From NCBI GenBank assembly GCA_041725935.1, contig JBGRQD010000010.1:62001-126000 (forward strand): 64,000 nucleotides of DNA, written 5' to 3'. Below the pieces are notes generated by a model. That model ran no database searches and was not told the origin of the DNA. It saw nothing but the letters and a program-made list of their open reading frames with translations. The position numbers and the translations under genes were made by a program. Below are positions 24,758 through 33,128 of this stretch, piece after piece (the stretch's first letter is position 1; every line of letters starts with the position of its first letter). This DNA comes from Marivita sp041725935. GTDB lineage: Bacteria; Pseudomonadota; Alphaproteobacteria; Rhodobacterales; Rhodobacteraceae.

Positions 24758-25071
24758 AGCCGTCGCTCCAAAAGCGCAGGCAGGCCTCTTGTCGCGAGGC
24801 ACTGGATCGTCTCGGGTTTCGAGATGATATCGGTCACGATCTGCACCGTGCTTTCCGTCGCACCCGTCACGCCGTCGATCGCCAGCGCGCGAATTTGCAC
24901 CGCGCTGGCATTGTCGATCACGCAGTTCAGAGCCGGTTCAAGAGGCACGCCGGGGAACCGTTCGATCAGTACCGGCGTGATTGTCGAACGCGCCGCATCG
25001 CGGGCGATCTGATCCTGCTGCTGCACGGAGCAGCCAGCCAGAACCAGAATCGCCGCGAGCGCGAGACGCAT
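24754..25071 (-). CDS. Small lipoprotein of the sdh operon
   Basis: 105 residues with a lipoprotein signal (MRLALAAILVLAGC, lipobox LAGC, Cys14). The mature part has two more Cys (ALNCVIDN, ETIQCLATRG) that could pair. Its start overlaps the sdhA stop by 1 nt, so it is translated with complex II. A small gene between sdhA and sdhB is, to my knowledge, a usual feature of Rhodobacterales; function unknown. In this window two foreign-looking genes separate it from sdhB. Confidence 0.8.
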   Translation of the reverse strand: MRLALAAILVLAGCSVQQQDQIARDAARSTITPVLIERFPGVPLEPALNCVIDNASAVQIRALAIDGVTGATESTVQIVTDIISKPETIQCLATRGLPALLERRL

Positions 25072-26876
25072 CAGAAGGTCCGTTCTTTCGGCTTGATCTT
25101 CTCAAGCGAGATACCGCCCTGCTGTTCCGTCGTCAGCGGGTCTTTCACCACCGGACGGTAGGTCAGGTCGGTCTTGTTTCCGTCGATCCGCGCGATGGTG
25201 TGAACGCGCCACTTGTCGTCGTCGCGGGTCGTGAAATCCTCGTGCGCATGGGCGCCCCGGCTTTCCTTGCGCGCTTCGGCCCCGGCAATCGTGGCCAGTG
25301 CGTTGGGCATCAGGTTGGTCAGCTCGAGCGTTTCCATCAGGTCCGAGTTCCAGATCAGGCTGCGGTCGGTGACCTTCAGGTCATCCATCTTGCCCGCAAT
25401 CGCGATCATCTTGTCCAGACCTTCCTTCATCGTCTTGGAGGTCCGGAATACGGCCGCGTCAGCTTGCATCGTCTTCTGCATCTCGAGCCGCAGCTCGGCG
25501 GTCGGAACGTTGCCATTGGCGTTGCGCAGACCGTCGAAGCGGCCGAACGCCTTGTCCACCTCCGCGGTATTTGTCGACGGCACTGCGCTGTTGCGATCCA
25601 CGACATCACCCGCACGGATGGCAGCAGCCCGGCCGAACACCACAAGGTCGATCAGCGAGTTCGATCCCAAACGGTTCGCGCCATGCACAGACGCACAGCC
25701 CGCCTCGCCCACGGCCATCAGGCCCGGAACAATGGCATTCGGGTCTTTGGCGGTCGGGTTCAGCACCTCACCCCAGTAGTTCGTGGGAATACCGCCCATG
25801 TTGTAATGCACGGTCGGCAGAACCGGGATCGGCTCTTTCGTGACATCAACACCGGCAAAGATCTTGGCGGATTCCGAAATGCCCGGCAGACGTTCTGCCA
25901 AGGCCTCTTTCGGCAGGTGCGACAGGTTGAGGTGGATGTGGTCGCCCTCATCCCCGACACCGCGCCCTTCGCGGATCTCCATCGTCATCGACCGCGACAC
26001 GTAATCGCGCGGCGCGAGGTCCTTGTAGTTCGGCGCATAGCGCTCCATGAACCGCTCGCCTTCGGAGTTGGTGAGGTATCCACCTTCCCCGCGTGCGCCT
26101 TCGGTGATCAGACAGCCCGAGCCATAGATGCCCGTCGGGTGGAACTGGACGAATTCCATGTCCTGAAGCGGCAGGCCCGCCCGCGCCACCATGCCACCAC
26201 CGTCACCGGTGCAGGTATGCGCCGAGGTCGCGCTGAAATAGGCGCGGCCATAGCCACCCGTCGCCAGCACCACCATCTTGGCATTGAAGACATGCATCGT
26301 GCCGTCATCAAGCTTCCAGCAAACGACACCCGTGCAGGCGCCATCGTCAGACATCACCAGGTCAATCGCAAAATACTCGATGTAGAACTCGGCGTTGTTC
26401 TTGAGCGACTGACCATAGAGCGTGTGCAGGATCGCGTGGCCGGTCCGGTCCGCAGCGGCGCAGGTGCGCTGAACCGCAGGGCCTTCACCGAACTCGGTGG
26501 TGTGACCACCAAACGGGCGCTGGTAGATCTTGCCTTCCTCGGTGCGCGAGAACGGCACGCCGTAATGTTCAAGCTCGTAGACCGCCTTGGGCGCCTCACG
26601 GGCGAGGTATTCCATCGCATCCGTGTCACCCAGCCAGTCCGAGCCTTTGACCGTGTCGTACATGTGCCACTGCCAATGGTCCGGCCCCATGTTCGACAGC
26701 GATGCGGCAATTCCACCCTGAGCGGCCACGGTGTGCGACCGGGTCGGGAACACCTTGGTCACGCAGGCCGTGCGCAAGCCCTGTTCGGCCATGCCAAGCG
26801 TGGCGCGCAATCCTGCGCCGCCCGCACCGACGACCACGACGTCATATTCATGCGTCTCGTATTCGTATGCAGCCAT
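25071..26876 (-). CDS. sdhA: Succinate dehydrogenase flavoprotein subunit
   Basis: Catalytic subunit that oxidises succinate to fumarate. 601 residues. Dinucleotide-binding DVVVVGAGGAGLRATLGMAEQG, covalent FAD His in TRSHTVAAQGGIAASL, active-site HPTGIYGSGCLITEGARGEGG, and FAD-binding ASVHGANRLGSNSLIDLVVFGRAA. It sits 21 bp after sdhD and is followed with a 1-nt overlap by the lipoprotein gene. Confidence 0.98.
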   Translation of the reverse strand: MAAYEYETHEYDVVVVGAGGAGLRATLGMAEQGLRTACVTKVFPTRSHTVAAQGGIAASLSNMGPDHWQWHMYDTVKGSDWLGDTDAMEYLAREAPKAVYELEHYGVPFSRTEEGKIYQRPFGGHTTEFGEGPAVQRTCAAADRTGHAILHTLYGQSLKNNAEFYIEYFAIDLVMSDDGACTGVVCWKLDDGTMHVFNAKMVVLATGGYGRAYFSATSAHTCTGDGGGMVARAGLPLQDMEFVQFHPTGIYGSGCLITEGARGEGGYLTNSEGERFMERYAPNYKDLAPRDYVSRSMTMEIREGRGVGDEGDHIHLNLSHLPKEALAERLPGISESAKIFAGVDVTKEPIPVLPTVHYNMGGIPTNYWGEVLNPTAKDPNAIVPGLMAVGEAGCASVHGANRLGSNSLIDLVVFGRAAAIRAGDVVDRNSAVPSTNTAEVDKAFGRFDGLRNANGNVPTAELRLEMQKTMQADAAVFRTSKTMKEGLDKMIAIAGKMDDLKVTDRSLIWNSDLMETLELTNLMPNALATIAGAEARKESRGAHAHEDFTTRDDDKWRVHTIARIDGNKTDLTYRPVVKDPLTTEQQGGISLEKIKPKERTF

Positions 26877-26897
26877 AGTCTGTTTAGCTCCGATGTC

Positions 26898-27269
26898 TCA
26901 AAGGGCCATCTTGGCGATGGCAAAGATGCCGACGGCGGCCGCGCCGTAGCTGATGCAGGTCATGCCAAGGATCAGGATTTTCTCCCAGATACCGTGGACA
27001 TAGTCTTCGATCAGCACTTGGAAACCATCGTTGAAGTGCTTGAAGCCCACGATCAGGGTCAGGGCGGCGATGATCGCCGGGAAGGGCCGCGCGTAATAGG
27101 CCTGCACCTCCTCAAAAGACGACCCGAGGATGCCGCCGAAAGTGAAGACGAAGAACGGGATCAGCACCAAAAGCGCGACCGACGATTTCTTCATCGCCCA
27201 GAAATGCTCGGTCCCGGATTTGGCGGCACCAAGGCCGATGGCGCGTTTGCGGTCAGTCAGAAAAGCCAT
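26898..27269 (-). CDS. sdhD: Succinate dehydrogenase membrane anchor subunit
   Basis: 123 residues, three transmembrane helices. The conserved GLGAAKSGTEHFWAMKKSSVAL motif near the N terminus carries quinone-site residues, and KHFNDGFQVLIEDYVH carries the conserved His/Asp pattern of SdhD. It is placed between sdhC (10 bp upstream) and sdhA. Anchors complex II and helps bind haem b and ubiquinone. Confidence 0.95.
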   Translation of the reverse strand: MAFLTDRKRAIGLGAAKSGTEHFWAMKKSSVALLVLIPFFVFTFGGILGSSFEEVQAYYARPFPAIIAALTLIVGFKHFNDGFQVLIEDYVHGIWEKILILGMTCISYGAAAVGIFAIAKMAL

Positions 27270-27279
27270 GTTGCGCCCC

Positions 27280-27666
27280 TTACCAAAGAATAATGACGGA
27301 AAGGACGGTTAGCACAACCGAACCGATGACAGCCGCCCAGCCCAGCATTTCCGCCTTTTCGATTTCAAGCATCTTGGCATTGTCCCAGATCAGGTGACGG
27401 ATGCCGGCCAGCGTATGATACCAGAGCGCCCAGAGCGACAGGAACATCACCAGATCGCCGAACCAGCTTGTGACAAAGCCGTTGGCAACCGCGAAATATT
27501 CCGGCCCCGTAGAGGCCGCGAGCAGCCACCAGACGATCATCAGCGACGCCACGATCAGGGCGTTGCCCGTGATCCGCGTGAGGATCGACGTGATCGAAGT
27601 CAGCTGGGGGCGATATACTTGCAGGTGGGGTGACAGGGGTCGATTACCCCGATTGACGTCAGCCAT
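27280..27666 (-). CDS. sdhC: Succinate dehydrogenase cytochrome b556 subunit
   Basis: 128 residues, three transmembrane helices. Signature RPLSPHLQVYRPQLTSITSILTRITG near the N terminus and the haem-ligand helix WYHTLAGIRHLIWDN. First gene of the sdh operon; the 274-bp upstream region contains the paired palindromic operator described separately. No other gene or RNA is seen in that gap. Confidence 0.96.
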   Translation of the reverse strand: MADVNRGNRPLSPHLQVYRPQLTSITSILTRITGNALIVASLMIVWWLLAASTGPEYFAVANGFVTSWFGDLVMFLSLWALWYHTLAGIRHLIWDNAKMLEIEKAEMLGWAAVIGSVVLTVLSVIILW

Positions 27667-27782
27667 GGTCTGAGTCCTTTCCGGTTCCTGAGTGCCTTTT
27701 TATTGCTTTTGAAAGCCATGTCACGCGGGCCAACCACCCCGAGGCGCGGTTTTTTGGCGCAACCGTGCAGAAATCTCCAGTT

Positions 27783-27815
27783 TTGTGATCACGGCAACAA
27801 AAACTGTGATCACAA
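27783..27815. promoter_or_regulatory. Tandem palindromic operator upstream of sdhC
   Basis: Two copies of the palindrome GTGATCAC in the arrangement TTGTGATCAC-N13-GTGATCACAA, 21 bp centre to centre (two helical turns), 116 bp before the sdhC ATG. The same structure with the same spacing lies before sucC. Half-sites TTGT/ACAA would suit a GntR/FadR-type or similar dimeric regulator, but the protein is unknown. Nearer the gene a TTTCTGCACGG word and GCGCCAAAAAA also occur. Confidence 0.75.
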
Positions 27816-27940
27816 GGGGCAATCTCCTAGAAACCTACTGTTTTACTAATGTTTTTCGCCTCCCAAGATCCGTGCCCGCGTCGCACCCACGTGCTCTACG
27901 GACTGAGCCAGCCGCATGATCGTACCATTGCCCGCGGACG

Positions 27941-28972
27941 TCAGACCGGCATCAAAGCCCAGTAATCCAGATCCAGCAGCACATGCGGCAGGTACTTCCC
28001 GTCTGTGTCTTTCAGGTCCATCGACCCGCCGGCCGATGTCGCCACCAGCCGCAACCGCACAGCACCCACTCCCGGAGCCGCGGTCTCGGACTTGTCCAGC
28101 ACTTCGGACCATGCGCGCACGGTGGTGCCACTGAAGCACGGGTTCGCATGTGCGCCCGCGTTCAGACCGACGATCATCTGCGCATTGGCCAGCCCGTTGA
28201 ACGACAGCGCGCGCGCCATGCTGATGACATGCCCGCCATAGATCAGCCGCTGGCCGTCGGGCCGGAAAGTGGCGTCGAAATGCACCTTGGCGGTGTTCTG
28301 CCAAAGCCGGGTCGCCATCATGTGCTCGGCTTCCTCTATGGTCACGCCGTCCACGTGGTCGATCTTTTCGCCAACGGCATAATCGCCCCAGCGATGGGGC
28401 TCGCCTGCCAGTTCGAAATCGTAACCCGTAAAGTCCAAGCCACGCGGCAGGGTCAAATCGTCAACCGACAAAACCGTCTTCAACTCGGGCACGACAGCCT
28501 CGGGCGCCGCCGCATCGGCATCGCGCTTACGCACCATCACCCAGCGCACATACTCCATGACCAGCTCGTCATGCTGGTTCAGCCCGCGCGTCCGCACCCA
28601 GACCACACCGGTCTTACCGTTCGAATTCTGCTTGAGCCCGATCACCTCGGACTCTGACCGCAGCGTATCCCCCGGCCACACGGGCGTCACCCAACGCCCC
28701 TCGGCATAGCCCAGATTGGCCACCGCGTTCAGCGACACGTCCGGCACGGTTTTGCCAAAGATCACGTGAAACGCGATCATGTCGTCCAGCGGGCTGAACG
28801 GCAGACCACAGGCCTGTGCGAACTGATCCGACGAATACAGCGCATGCCGCGCGGGATAGAGCGCATGGTACAGCGCCCGCTCTCCCATTTTCACCGTGCG
28901 GGGCACCGCGTGGCGGATCACCTGCCCGATGGCGTAATCCTCGAAGAACCGGCCTTCGTTCGTCTTGGTCAT
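27941..28972 (-). CDS. mch: Mesaconyl-C1-CoA hydratase (beta-methylmalyl-CoA dehydratase)
   Basis: Ethylmalonyl-CoA pathway enzyme that hydrates mesaconyl-CoA to (2R,3S)-beta-methylmalyl-CoA. 343 residues from ATG 28972, the usual family length, with two MaoC hot-dog domains. Seen: GRFFEDYAIGQVIRHAVPRTV at the start, ALYSSDQFAQACGLPFSPLDDMIAFH in domain 1, and GGHVISMARALSFNGLANAQM in domain 2. A TTG-initiated extension to 29026 runs into the preceding gene and is rejected. Last gene of the mcl2 operon. Confidence 0.93.
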   Translation of the reverse strand: MTKTNEGRFFEDYAIGQVIRHAVPRTVKMGERALYHALYPARHALYSSDQFAQACGLPFSPLDDMIAFHVIFGKTVPDVSLNAVANLGYAEGRWVTPVWPGDTLRSESEVIGLKQNSNGKTGVVWVRTRGLNQHDELVMEYVRWVMVRKRDADAAAPEAVVPELKTVLSVDDLTLPRGLDFTGYDFELAGEPHRWGDYAVGEKIDHVDGVTIEEAEHMMATRLWQNTAKVHFDATFRPDGQRLIYGGHVISMARALSFNGLANAQMIVGLNAGAHANPCFSGTTVRAWSEVLDKSETAAPGVGAVRLRLVATSAGGSMDLKDTDGKYLPHVLLDLDYWALMPV

Positions 28973-29012
28973 CGCTGCGCCCTTCGCGGTCGTTCCCGGT
29001 CGGTCGAGTGTG

Positions 29013-29216
29013 TCACTGTTCGCCAAGTTTCATCTCCGGATCATAGGGGGTGTCGATTTCCTTGGTCACCGCCTGCCCGCAGCGCATGACACCGTTGGCC
29101 TGATCGAACGCATAGGTCGGATCGCCATAAAGCTCCCACCCCTTGCTCAAGGCAAGCGATACCTTGTGGCAAAAGGCAGACGTGTCGTCTTCGGTTAAAA
29201 GTCTATATATTTTCAT
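29013..29216 (-). CDS. DUF1737 family small protein
   Basis: 67 residues of the DUF1737 type (MKIYRLLTEDDTSAFCHKVSLALSKGWELYGDPTYAFD). Function unknown; single-domain proteins of this kind are common in proteobacteria. It starts 3 bp after nnrU and is followed 40 bp later by mch, so it is part of the mcl2-nnrU-DUF1737-mch transcription unit. Confidence 0.85.
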   Translation of the reverse strand: MKIYRLLTEDDTSAFCHKVSLALSKGWELYGDPTYAFDQANGVMRCGQAVTKEIDTPYDPEMKLGEQ

Positions 29217-29219
29217 GCC

Positions 29220-29768
29220 TTACCCCGGAAATGGCCAGACGCCGAGCCATGCGTGAATGGCGGCAATCACCACAAAGGACACCAGGGTGATCACGACAAG
29301 AAGAATGTCCTTCTTGGCGTCACCCGGCTGTGGGCGGTCCCACACGGGCACGGCGCGGTTGATGATGATCACCTCGAGCACCGCCCAGGCCAGCATGCCG
29401 CCAAACAGAATGATCGACGCCAGATCACCATTCACCAGCAAATGTGCCACCGCCCAGATCTTGACGGCGGTCAGTTGCGGATGGCGCATCTTGCCGCGCA
29501 GACGGCCCGTCGTGGCGCTCATGCCAAAGACGAAAAGCGCCACAAGCATCAGCAGGTTGTTGATATGCACCATAAAGCTGGGCGGGTACCAGACGGGGAT
29601 GAACGCGGCACCGCGGTAGCCCCAGATCATCAGACCGATGCTGATCACCAGTGCCACGGTGACGATCAGCTTGCCGGTGTCGCCCATCGCGGCGCGCTGC
29701 TCTGGCGCGACTCGTTTAAAGATATGGGCCCCGACCCAGATCAGCAGTCCGACGATTAGAAGAGCCAT
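29220..29768 (-). CDS. NnrU family membrane protein
   Basis: 182 residues, about five membrane helices (MALLIVGLLIWVGAHIF, LIVTVALVISIGLMIWGY, HINNLLMLVALFVFGMSA, ASIILFGGMLAWAVLEVIII, LLVVITLVSFVVIAAIHAWLG). The conserved MRHPQLTAVKIWAVAHLLVNGD segment is the NnrU/isoprenoid-methyltransferase-like motif. NnrU was named from denitrification clusters, but here it lies 5 bp after mcl2 and has no nitrogen-oxide neighbours, so its role in this operon is unexplained. Confidence 0.88.
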   Translation of the reverse strand: MALLIVGLLIWVGAHIFKRVAPEQRAAMGDTGKLIVTVALVISIGLMIWGYRGAAFIPVWYPPSFMVHINNLLMLVALFVFGMSATTGRLRGKMRHPQLTAVKIWAVAHLLVNGDLASIILFGGMLAWAVLEVIIINRAVPVWDRPQPGDAKKDILLVVITLVSFVVIAAIHAWLGVWPFPG

Positions 29769-29773
29769 CTGGC

Positions 29774-30631
29774 TTACCCCGCTTGGATGGTTTCGATTGC
29801 CTCTGCTTTTGCCAGTATTTCACGCGCCGTGGCAACGTGAAGGTTTTCGACAATCTTGCCATCGACCACAGCGACCCCTTGCCCGTCGGCCTCTGCCGCC
29901 TCGAACGCGGCGATCTGACGCCGGGCAAGGTCGATCTCTTCCGGGGCGGGCGCAAAGGCGGTGTTGGCGATATCCACCTGCGCCGGATGGATCAACGTCT
30001 TGCCATCGAATCCCATGTCGCGGCCTTGGACACATTCGGCTTTCAGACCTTCGTCATCCTTGAACGCGTTATACACACCGTCCACAATCACCAGCCCCTC
30101 GGCCTTGGCCGCCAGCAGGCACATCGACAGCGACGTGATCAGCGGCAACCGATCCGCACGGAACCGGGTCTGCAATTCCTTGGCCAGATCATTGGTGCCC
30201 ATGACCATGCCCGCCATCTTCGGGTGCGCCGCGATTTCCGCCGCGTTCAAGATACCACGCGGTGTTTCCATCATCGCCCAGATCGGCAGGTCGCCGGTGA
30301 TCTCGGCCAGTGCGTCAAGCTGCGCGGTGGATTCGACCTTCGGCAACAGCACCGCGTCACACTCCATCTGCGCGACCGCTTCGGCATCAGCCCGGCCCCA
30401 CTCGGACTCCAGCCCGTTGATCCGAACGATCCGCACCCGCGCGCCGTATCCGCCGGTGGCCAGAGCCGCCTTCAAAGTCTCGCGTGCGGCGGGCTTTTCC
30501 TCCACCGTAACGGCGTCTTCCAGATCAAAGATGATCGCGTCCACAGGTAATCCGCGCGCCTTGTCCAGCGCCCGGTCCTTTGATCCCGGAATGTAAAGAA
30601 CCGAGCGGTAGGGGCGGCTGCGCATGTCCAT
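29774..30631 (-). CDS. mcl2: (3S)-malyl-CoA thioesterase (Mcl2, CitE-like)
   Basis: 285 residues, HpcH/HpaI-CitE superfamily. N-terminal RSRPYRSVLYIPGSKDRALDKARGLPVDAIIFDLEDAV, metal-binding MMETPRGILNA and MGTNDLAKELQ, and the phosphate-site GFDGKTLIHPAQV. Length and sequence match Mcl2, which hydrolyses malyl-CoA made by Mcl1, more than the 318-residue lyase Mcl1. Position in one operon with mch and close to mdh and sdh agrees with the Rhodobacter arrangement. AAGGAGA precedes the ATG. Confidence 0.88.
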   Translation of the reverse strand: MDMRSRPYRSVLYIPGSKDRALDKARGLPVDAIIFDLEDAVTVEEKPAARETLKAALATGGYGARVRIVRINGLESEWGRADAEAVAQMECDAVLLPKVESTAQLDALAEITGDLPIWAMMETPRGILNAAEIAAHPKMAGMVMGTNDLAKELQTRFRADRLPLITSLSMCLLAAKAEGLVIVDGVYNAFKDDEGLKAECVQGRDMGFDGKTLIHPAQVDIANTAFAPAPEEIDLARRQIAAFEAAEADGQGVAVVDGKIVENLHVATAREILAKAEAIETIQAG

Positions 30632-30820
30632 GGCGGTCTCCTTGACGTGTCTGCGTAATAATGTTGCGCCAGAGAGCTACATTCTTTTGCAAAAACTGCA
30701 AGACCCGATCTGCCGCAGTGCAGAAAAAAGTGCTGCACCCGCATTCCGAACGCCGCGTTAACCAGATCACAACCGCTGCGCCCGACGCTCTGGCCATCTC
30801 AGCTGAACAGGGGCAAGGCG
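30632..30820. promoter_or_regulatory. Divergent promoter region of mcl2 and the 30821 gene
   Basis: 189 bp containing TTTTGCAAAAACTGCAAG (30685-30702) and TGCAGAAAAAA (30719-30729) followed by a second GTGCTGCAC dyad. TGCAGAAAAAA is an exact 11-bp match to a word in the ccr promoter (14493-14503). A common regulator of the ethylmalonyl-CoA genes is a plausible reading; the regulator is not identified. Confidence 0.45.
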
Positions 30821-31135
30821 ATGAAACAGAATTTCTGGACCATGACGATCCTCGCAACAGGCGCATTGATCGCATCGACGACACTGACCCAGGCACAACA
30901 GAACTGCGCCGACCGCGCTTTGGTGATCGAACGGCTGGCCAGCACCTATGGCGAAACCCGCCAATCCATCGGGCTTGCGCAGAACAACACGATGGTCGAG
31001 GTCTTCGCCTCAACCGCCACCGGCACATGGACGATCACAGTGACCAATGCCGCCGGTCTGACCTGCCTTGTCGCCAGCGGTCAGGCGTTCGAACGTCTGG
31101 CAGAGGCATTGCCGACCCCGGCCGAGGATGCCTAG
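30821..31135 (+). CDS. Hypothetical secreted protein
   Basis: 104 residues with a signal peptide (MKQNFWTMTILATGALIASTTLTQAQ, cleavage after TQA). The small mature domain has two Cys (QNCADRAL, LTCLVASG) and reads ERLASTYGETRQSIGLAQNNTMVEVFAS, a pattern seen in short conserved hypothetical proteins of this order. AGGGGCAAGG precedes the ATG. The stop codon shares CTAG with the convergent TauE gene. Function unknown. Confidence 0.7.
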   Translation: MKQNFWTMTILATGALIASTTLTQAQQNCADRALVIERLASTYGETRQSIGLAQNNTMVEVFASTATGTWTITVTNAAGLTCLVASGQAFERLAEALPTPAEDA

Positions 31136-31887
31136 GTCACCGCGTCCCAGATCAGCTTCGATCCCGTGATCATGAGCAAAACATAGGTCAGACCGAAAAA
31201 CACCCGTTCGGGCACGATGTGATGTGCCCGAACCCCAAGATAGGTGCCAAGGATCGCCACCGGCGCCAGCGCGAGATTGAGCGTCAGGGTTTCCAGCGTA
31301 AAGAACCCCATCGCGGCATAAATCCCCGCTTTCAGCACGTTCATCGCCCAGAACACGATCACGGTCGTTGCCTGAAACGCGGTCTTGCTCAGTTTTCGCC
31401 CCAGCAGATACACCGCCGCCACCGGCCCGCCCGCGTGGCTGACGAAACTGGTAAAGCCCAGCGCGACGCCTGCCGAGACACCTGCCGTCGGTGACATCGG
31501 CCGCTCTCCGATCCGCAACCACCCCGCCGCCTGCACCAATTGCCAGACCACGAATCCGACCGAGATTCCGCCGATCAACAATCGGATCACGTCGTCATTC
31601 GCCCAGCCAAAGAACAACGCACCCAGAAACGTGCCCGGCACGCCACCCCACATCAACAGCCGCGTTTCCGGCCAGCTCCATTTCTTCCAATAGGCCGGCA
31701 GGCTCGCCACATCGATCAGCATGAGCAGCGGCAACATGATGCCCAGCGCGATGGCGGGCTCCACCACCAGCGCCAGAATCGACGCGCTGGCAAAGGCCGC
31801 ACCCGACCCGAACCCGCCCTTGGACACACCCGCAAACAGCACTGCCGGCACGCCGATCGCAAAAACTGTCCAGCTCAGAACGTCCAT
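31132..31887 (-). CDS. TauE/SafE family sulfite/anion exporter-like permease
   Basis: 251 residues from ATG 31887, about seven to eight membrane helices. Family motifs VLFAGVSKGGFGSGAAFASASILALV at the N terminus and the internally repeated GFTSFVSHAGGPVAAVYLL half. Such proteins export sulfite or sulfoacetate-type anions in characterised cases; substrate here unknown. A taurine-type aminotransferase lies elsewhere in the window (50641), so a sulfonate link is conceivable but not adjacent. Upstream extension of the frame enters mdh and is rejected. Confidence 0.85.
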   Translation of the reverse strand: MDVLSWTVFAIGVPAVLFAGVSKGGFGSGAAFASASILALVVEPAIALGIMLPLLMLIDVASLPAYWKKWSWPETRLLMWGGVPGTFLGALFFGWANDDVIRLLIGGISVGFVVWQLVQAAGWLRIGERPMSPTAGVSAGVALGFTSFVSHAGGPVAAVYLLGRKLSKTAFQATTVIVFWAMNVLKAGIYAAMGFFTLETLTLNLALAPVAILGTYLGVRAHHIVPERVFFGLTYVLLMITGSKLIWDAVT

Positions 31888-31969
31888 TCCTGCCCCACTT
31901 TCCCACGGGATATCATTGACATATCCGGCCCCTGCACGATCCGCCAGAACAGACATGCATCCTCGCCAC

Positions 31970-31989
31970 ACTTGCGAAACGGTGCAAGT
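31970..31989. promoter_or_regulatory. Dyad upstream of mdh
   Basis: ACTTGC-GAAACGGT-GCAAGT, a 6-bp inverted repeat with an 8-bp spacer, 46 bp before the mdh ATG in the divergent TauE/mdh promoter region. It loosely resembles TTGCAAAAACTGCAA before mcl2. Could be an operator; short arms limit confidence. Confidence 0.35.
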
Positions 31990-32034
31990 CGGACTAGCAC
32001 GGCGCAAATTCAATACGGACCGGAGACAAATTCC

Positions 32035-32997
32035 ATGGCCAGACCCAAGATTGCCCTTATCGGCGCGGGACAGATCGGGGGCACCCTTGCCCACCTCGTC
32101 GTACTTAAAGAACTGGGTGACGTCGTGCTATTCGACATCGCCGAAGGCACCCCCGAGGGCAAGGCGCTCGACATCGCAGAATCCGGCCCGTCCGAAGGGT
32201 TCGACGCCCGCCTCAAGGGCACGCAGGATTACGCCGACATCGCAGGCGCAGACGTCTGCATCGTCACGGCCGGTGTGCCCCGCAAGCCGGGCATGAGCCG
32301 CGATGACCTGCTGGGCATCAACCTCAAGGTGATGAAATCGGTTGGCGAAGGCATCGCCGCCAACGCACCGGACGCCTTCGTGATCTGCATCACCAACCCG
32401 CTCGACGCGATGGTCTGGGCGCTGCAGCAGTTCTCGGGCTTGCCCACCAACAAGGTCTGCGGCATGGCCGGTGTTCTGGACTCCGCGCGCTTCCGTCACT
32501 TCCTGTCGCTCGAGTTCGACGTGTCGATGAAAGACGTCACCGCCTTCGTTCTGGGTGGCCACGGCGACACGATGGTTCCGCTGACACGCTATTCGACAGT
32601 CGCAGGCATCCCCCTGCCCGATCTGGTCAAGATGGGCTGGACCACGCAAGACAAGCTCGACGCGATCGTCCAGCGCACCCGTGACGGCGGCGCGGAGATC
32701 GTCGGCCTGCTCAAGACCGGCTCTGCCTTCTACGCCCCGGCAACCTCCGCCATCGAAATGGCCGAAGCCTATCTCAAGGACCAGAAGCGCCTCCTGCCCT
32801 GCGCCGCCTATTGCGATGGCGAATTCGGCCTCAACGGCTTCTATGTCGGTGTCCCCACCGTGATCGGCGCGGGCGGCATCGAAAAGATCGTCGACATCCA
32901 GCTTGCCAAGGACGAACAGGTGATGTTCGACAACTCGGTCAACGCCGTCAAGGGCTTGGTTGAGGCGTGCAAAGGCATCGATGAGAGCCTGAAGTAA
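32035..32997 (+). CDS. mdh: Malate dehydrogenase (LDH-like, NAD-dependent)
   Basis: Oxidises malate to oxaloacetate. ATG 32035 is chosen (MARPKIALIGAGQIGGTLAHL), giving 320 residues as usual; the open frame extends 165 codons further upstream without coding character. Nucleotide motif GAGQIGG, VTAGVPRKPGMSRDDL with the substrate Arg residues, ITNPLDAMVW, and the catalytic His in LGGHGDTMVPL. In R. sphaeroides mdh is next to sucC, whereas here three surface-type genes separate them. Confidence 0.97.
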   Translation: MARPKIALIGAGQIGGTLAHLVVLKELGDVVLFDIAEGTPEGKALDIAESGPSEGFDARLKGTQDYADIAGADVCIVTAGVPRKPGMSRDDLLGINLKVMKSVGEGIAANAPDAFVICITNPLDAMVWALQQFSGLPTNKVCGMAGVLDSARFRHFLSLEFDVSMKDVTAFVLGGHGDTMVPLTRYSTVAGIPLPDLVKMGWTTQDKLDAIVQRTRDGGAEIVGLLKTGSAFYAPATSAIEMAEAYLKDQKRLLPCAAYCDGEFGLNGFYVGVPTVIGAGGIEKIVDIQLAKDEQVMFDNSVNAVKGLVEACKGIDESLK

Positions 32998-33021
32998 AGC
33001 CAGTCTTTCCAATGTGACACC

Positions 33022-33048
33022 AAAACGGGCGCTTCGGCGTCCGTTTTT
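33022..33048 (+). terminator. Rho-independent terminator of mdh
   Basis: AACGGGCGC-TTCG-GCGTCCGTT plus T-run: nine-pair stem with one G-T pair and a stable TTCG tetraloop, 24 bp after the mdh stop. Confidence 0.9.
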
Positions 33049-33128
33049 CTTTGCCAATCCATTGCTTATTCAACCACGATCCGCAAACTGTCGCACAACG
33101 AGCAATGACACCTTCGGGAGCGTGCGGG

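Noticed and set aside
24981..27293. 770-codon plus-strand frame over sdhA and sdhD
   Set aside because: Antisense shadow of sdhA; no motif.
31540..32034. 165-codon N-terminal extension of mdh
   Set aside because: Non-coding composition, overlaps the TauE gene; ATG 32035 gives the conserved MDH start.
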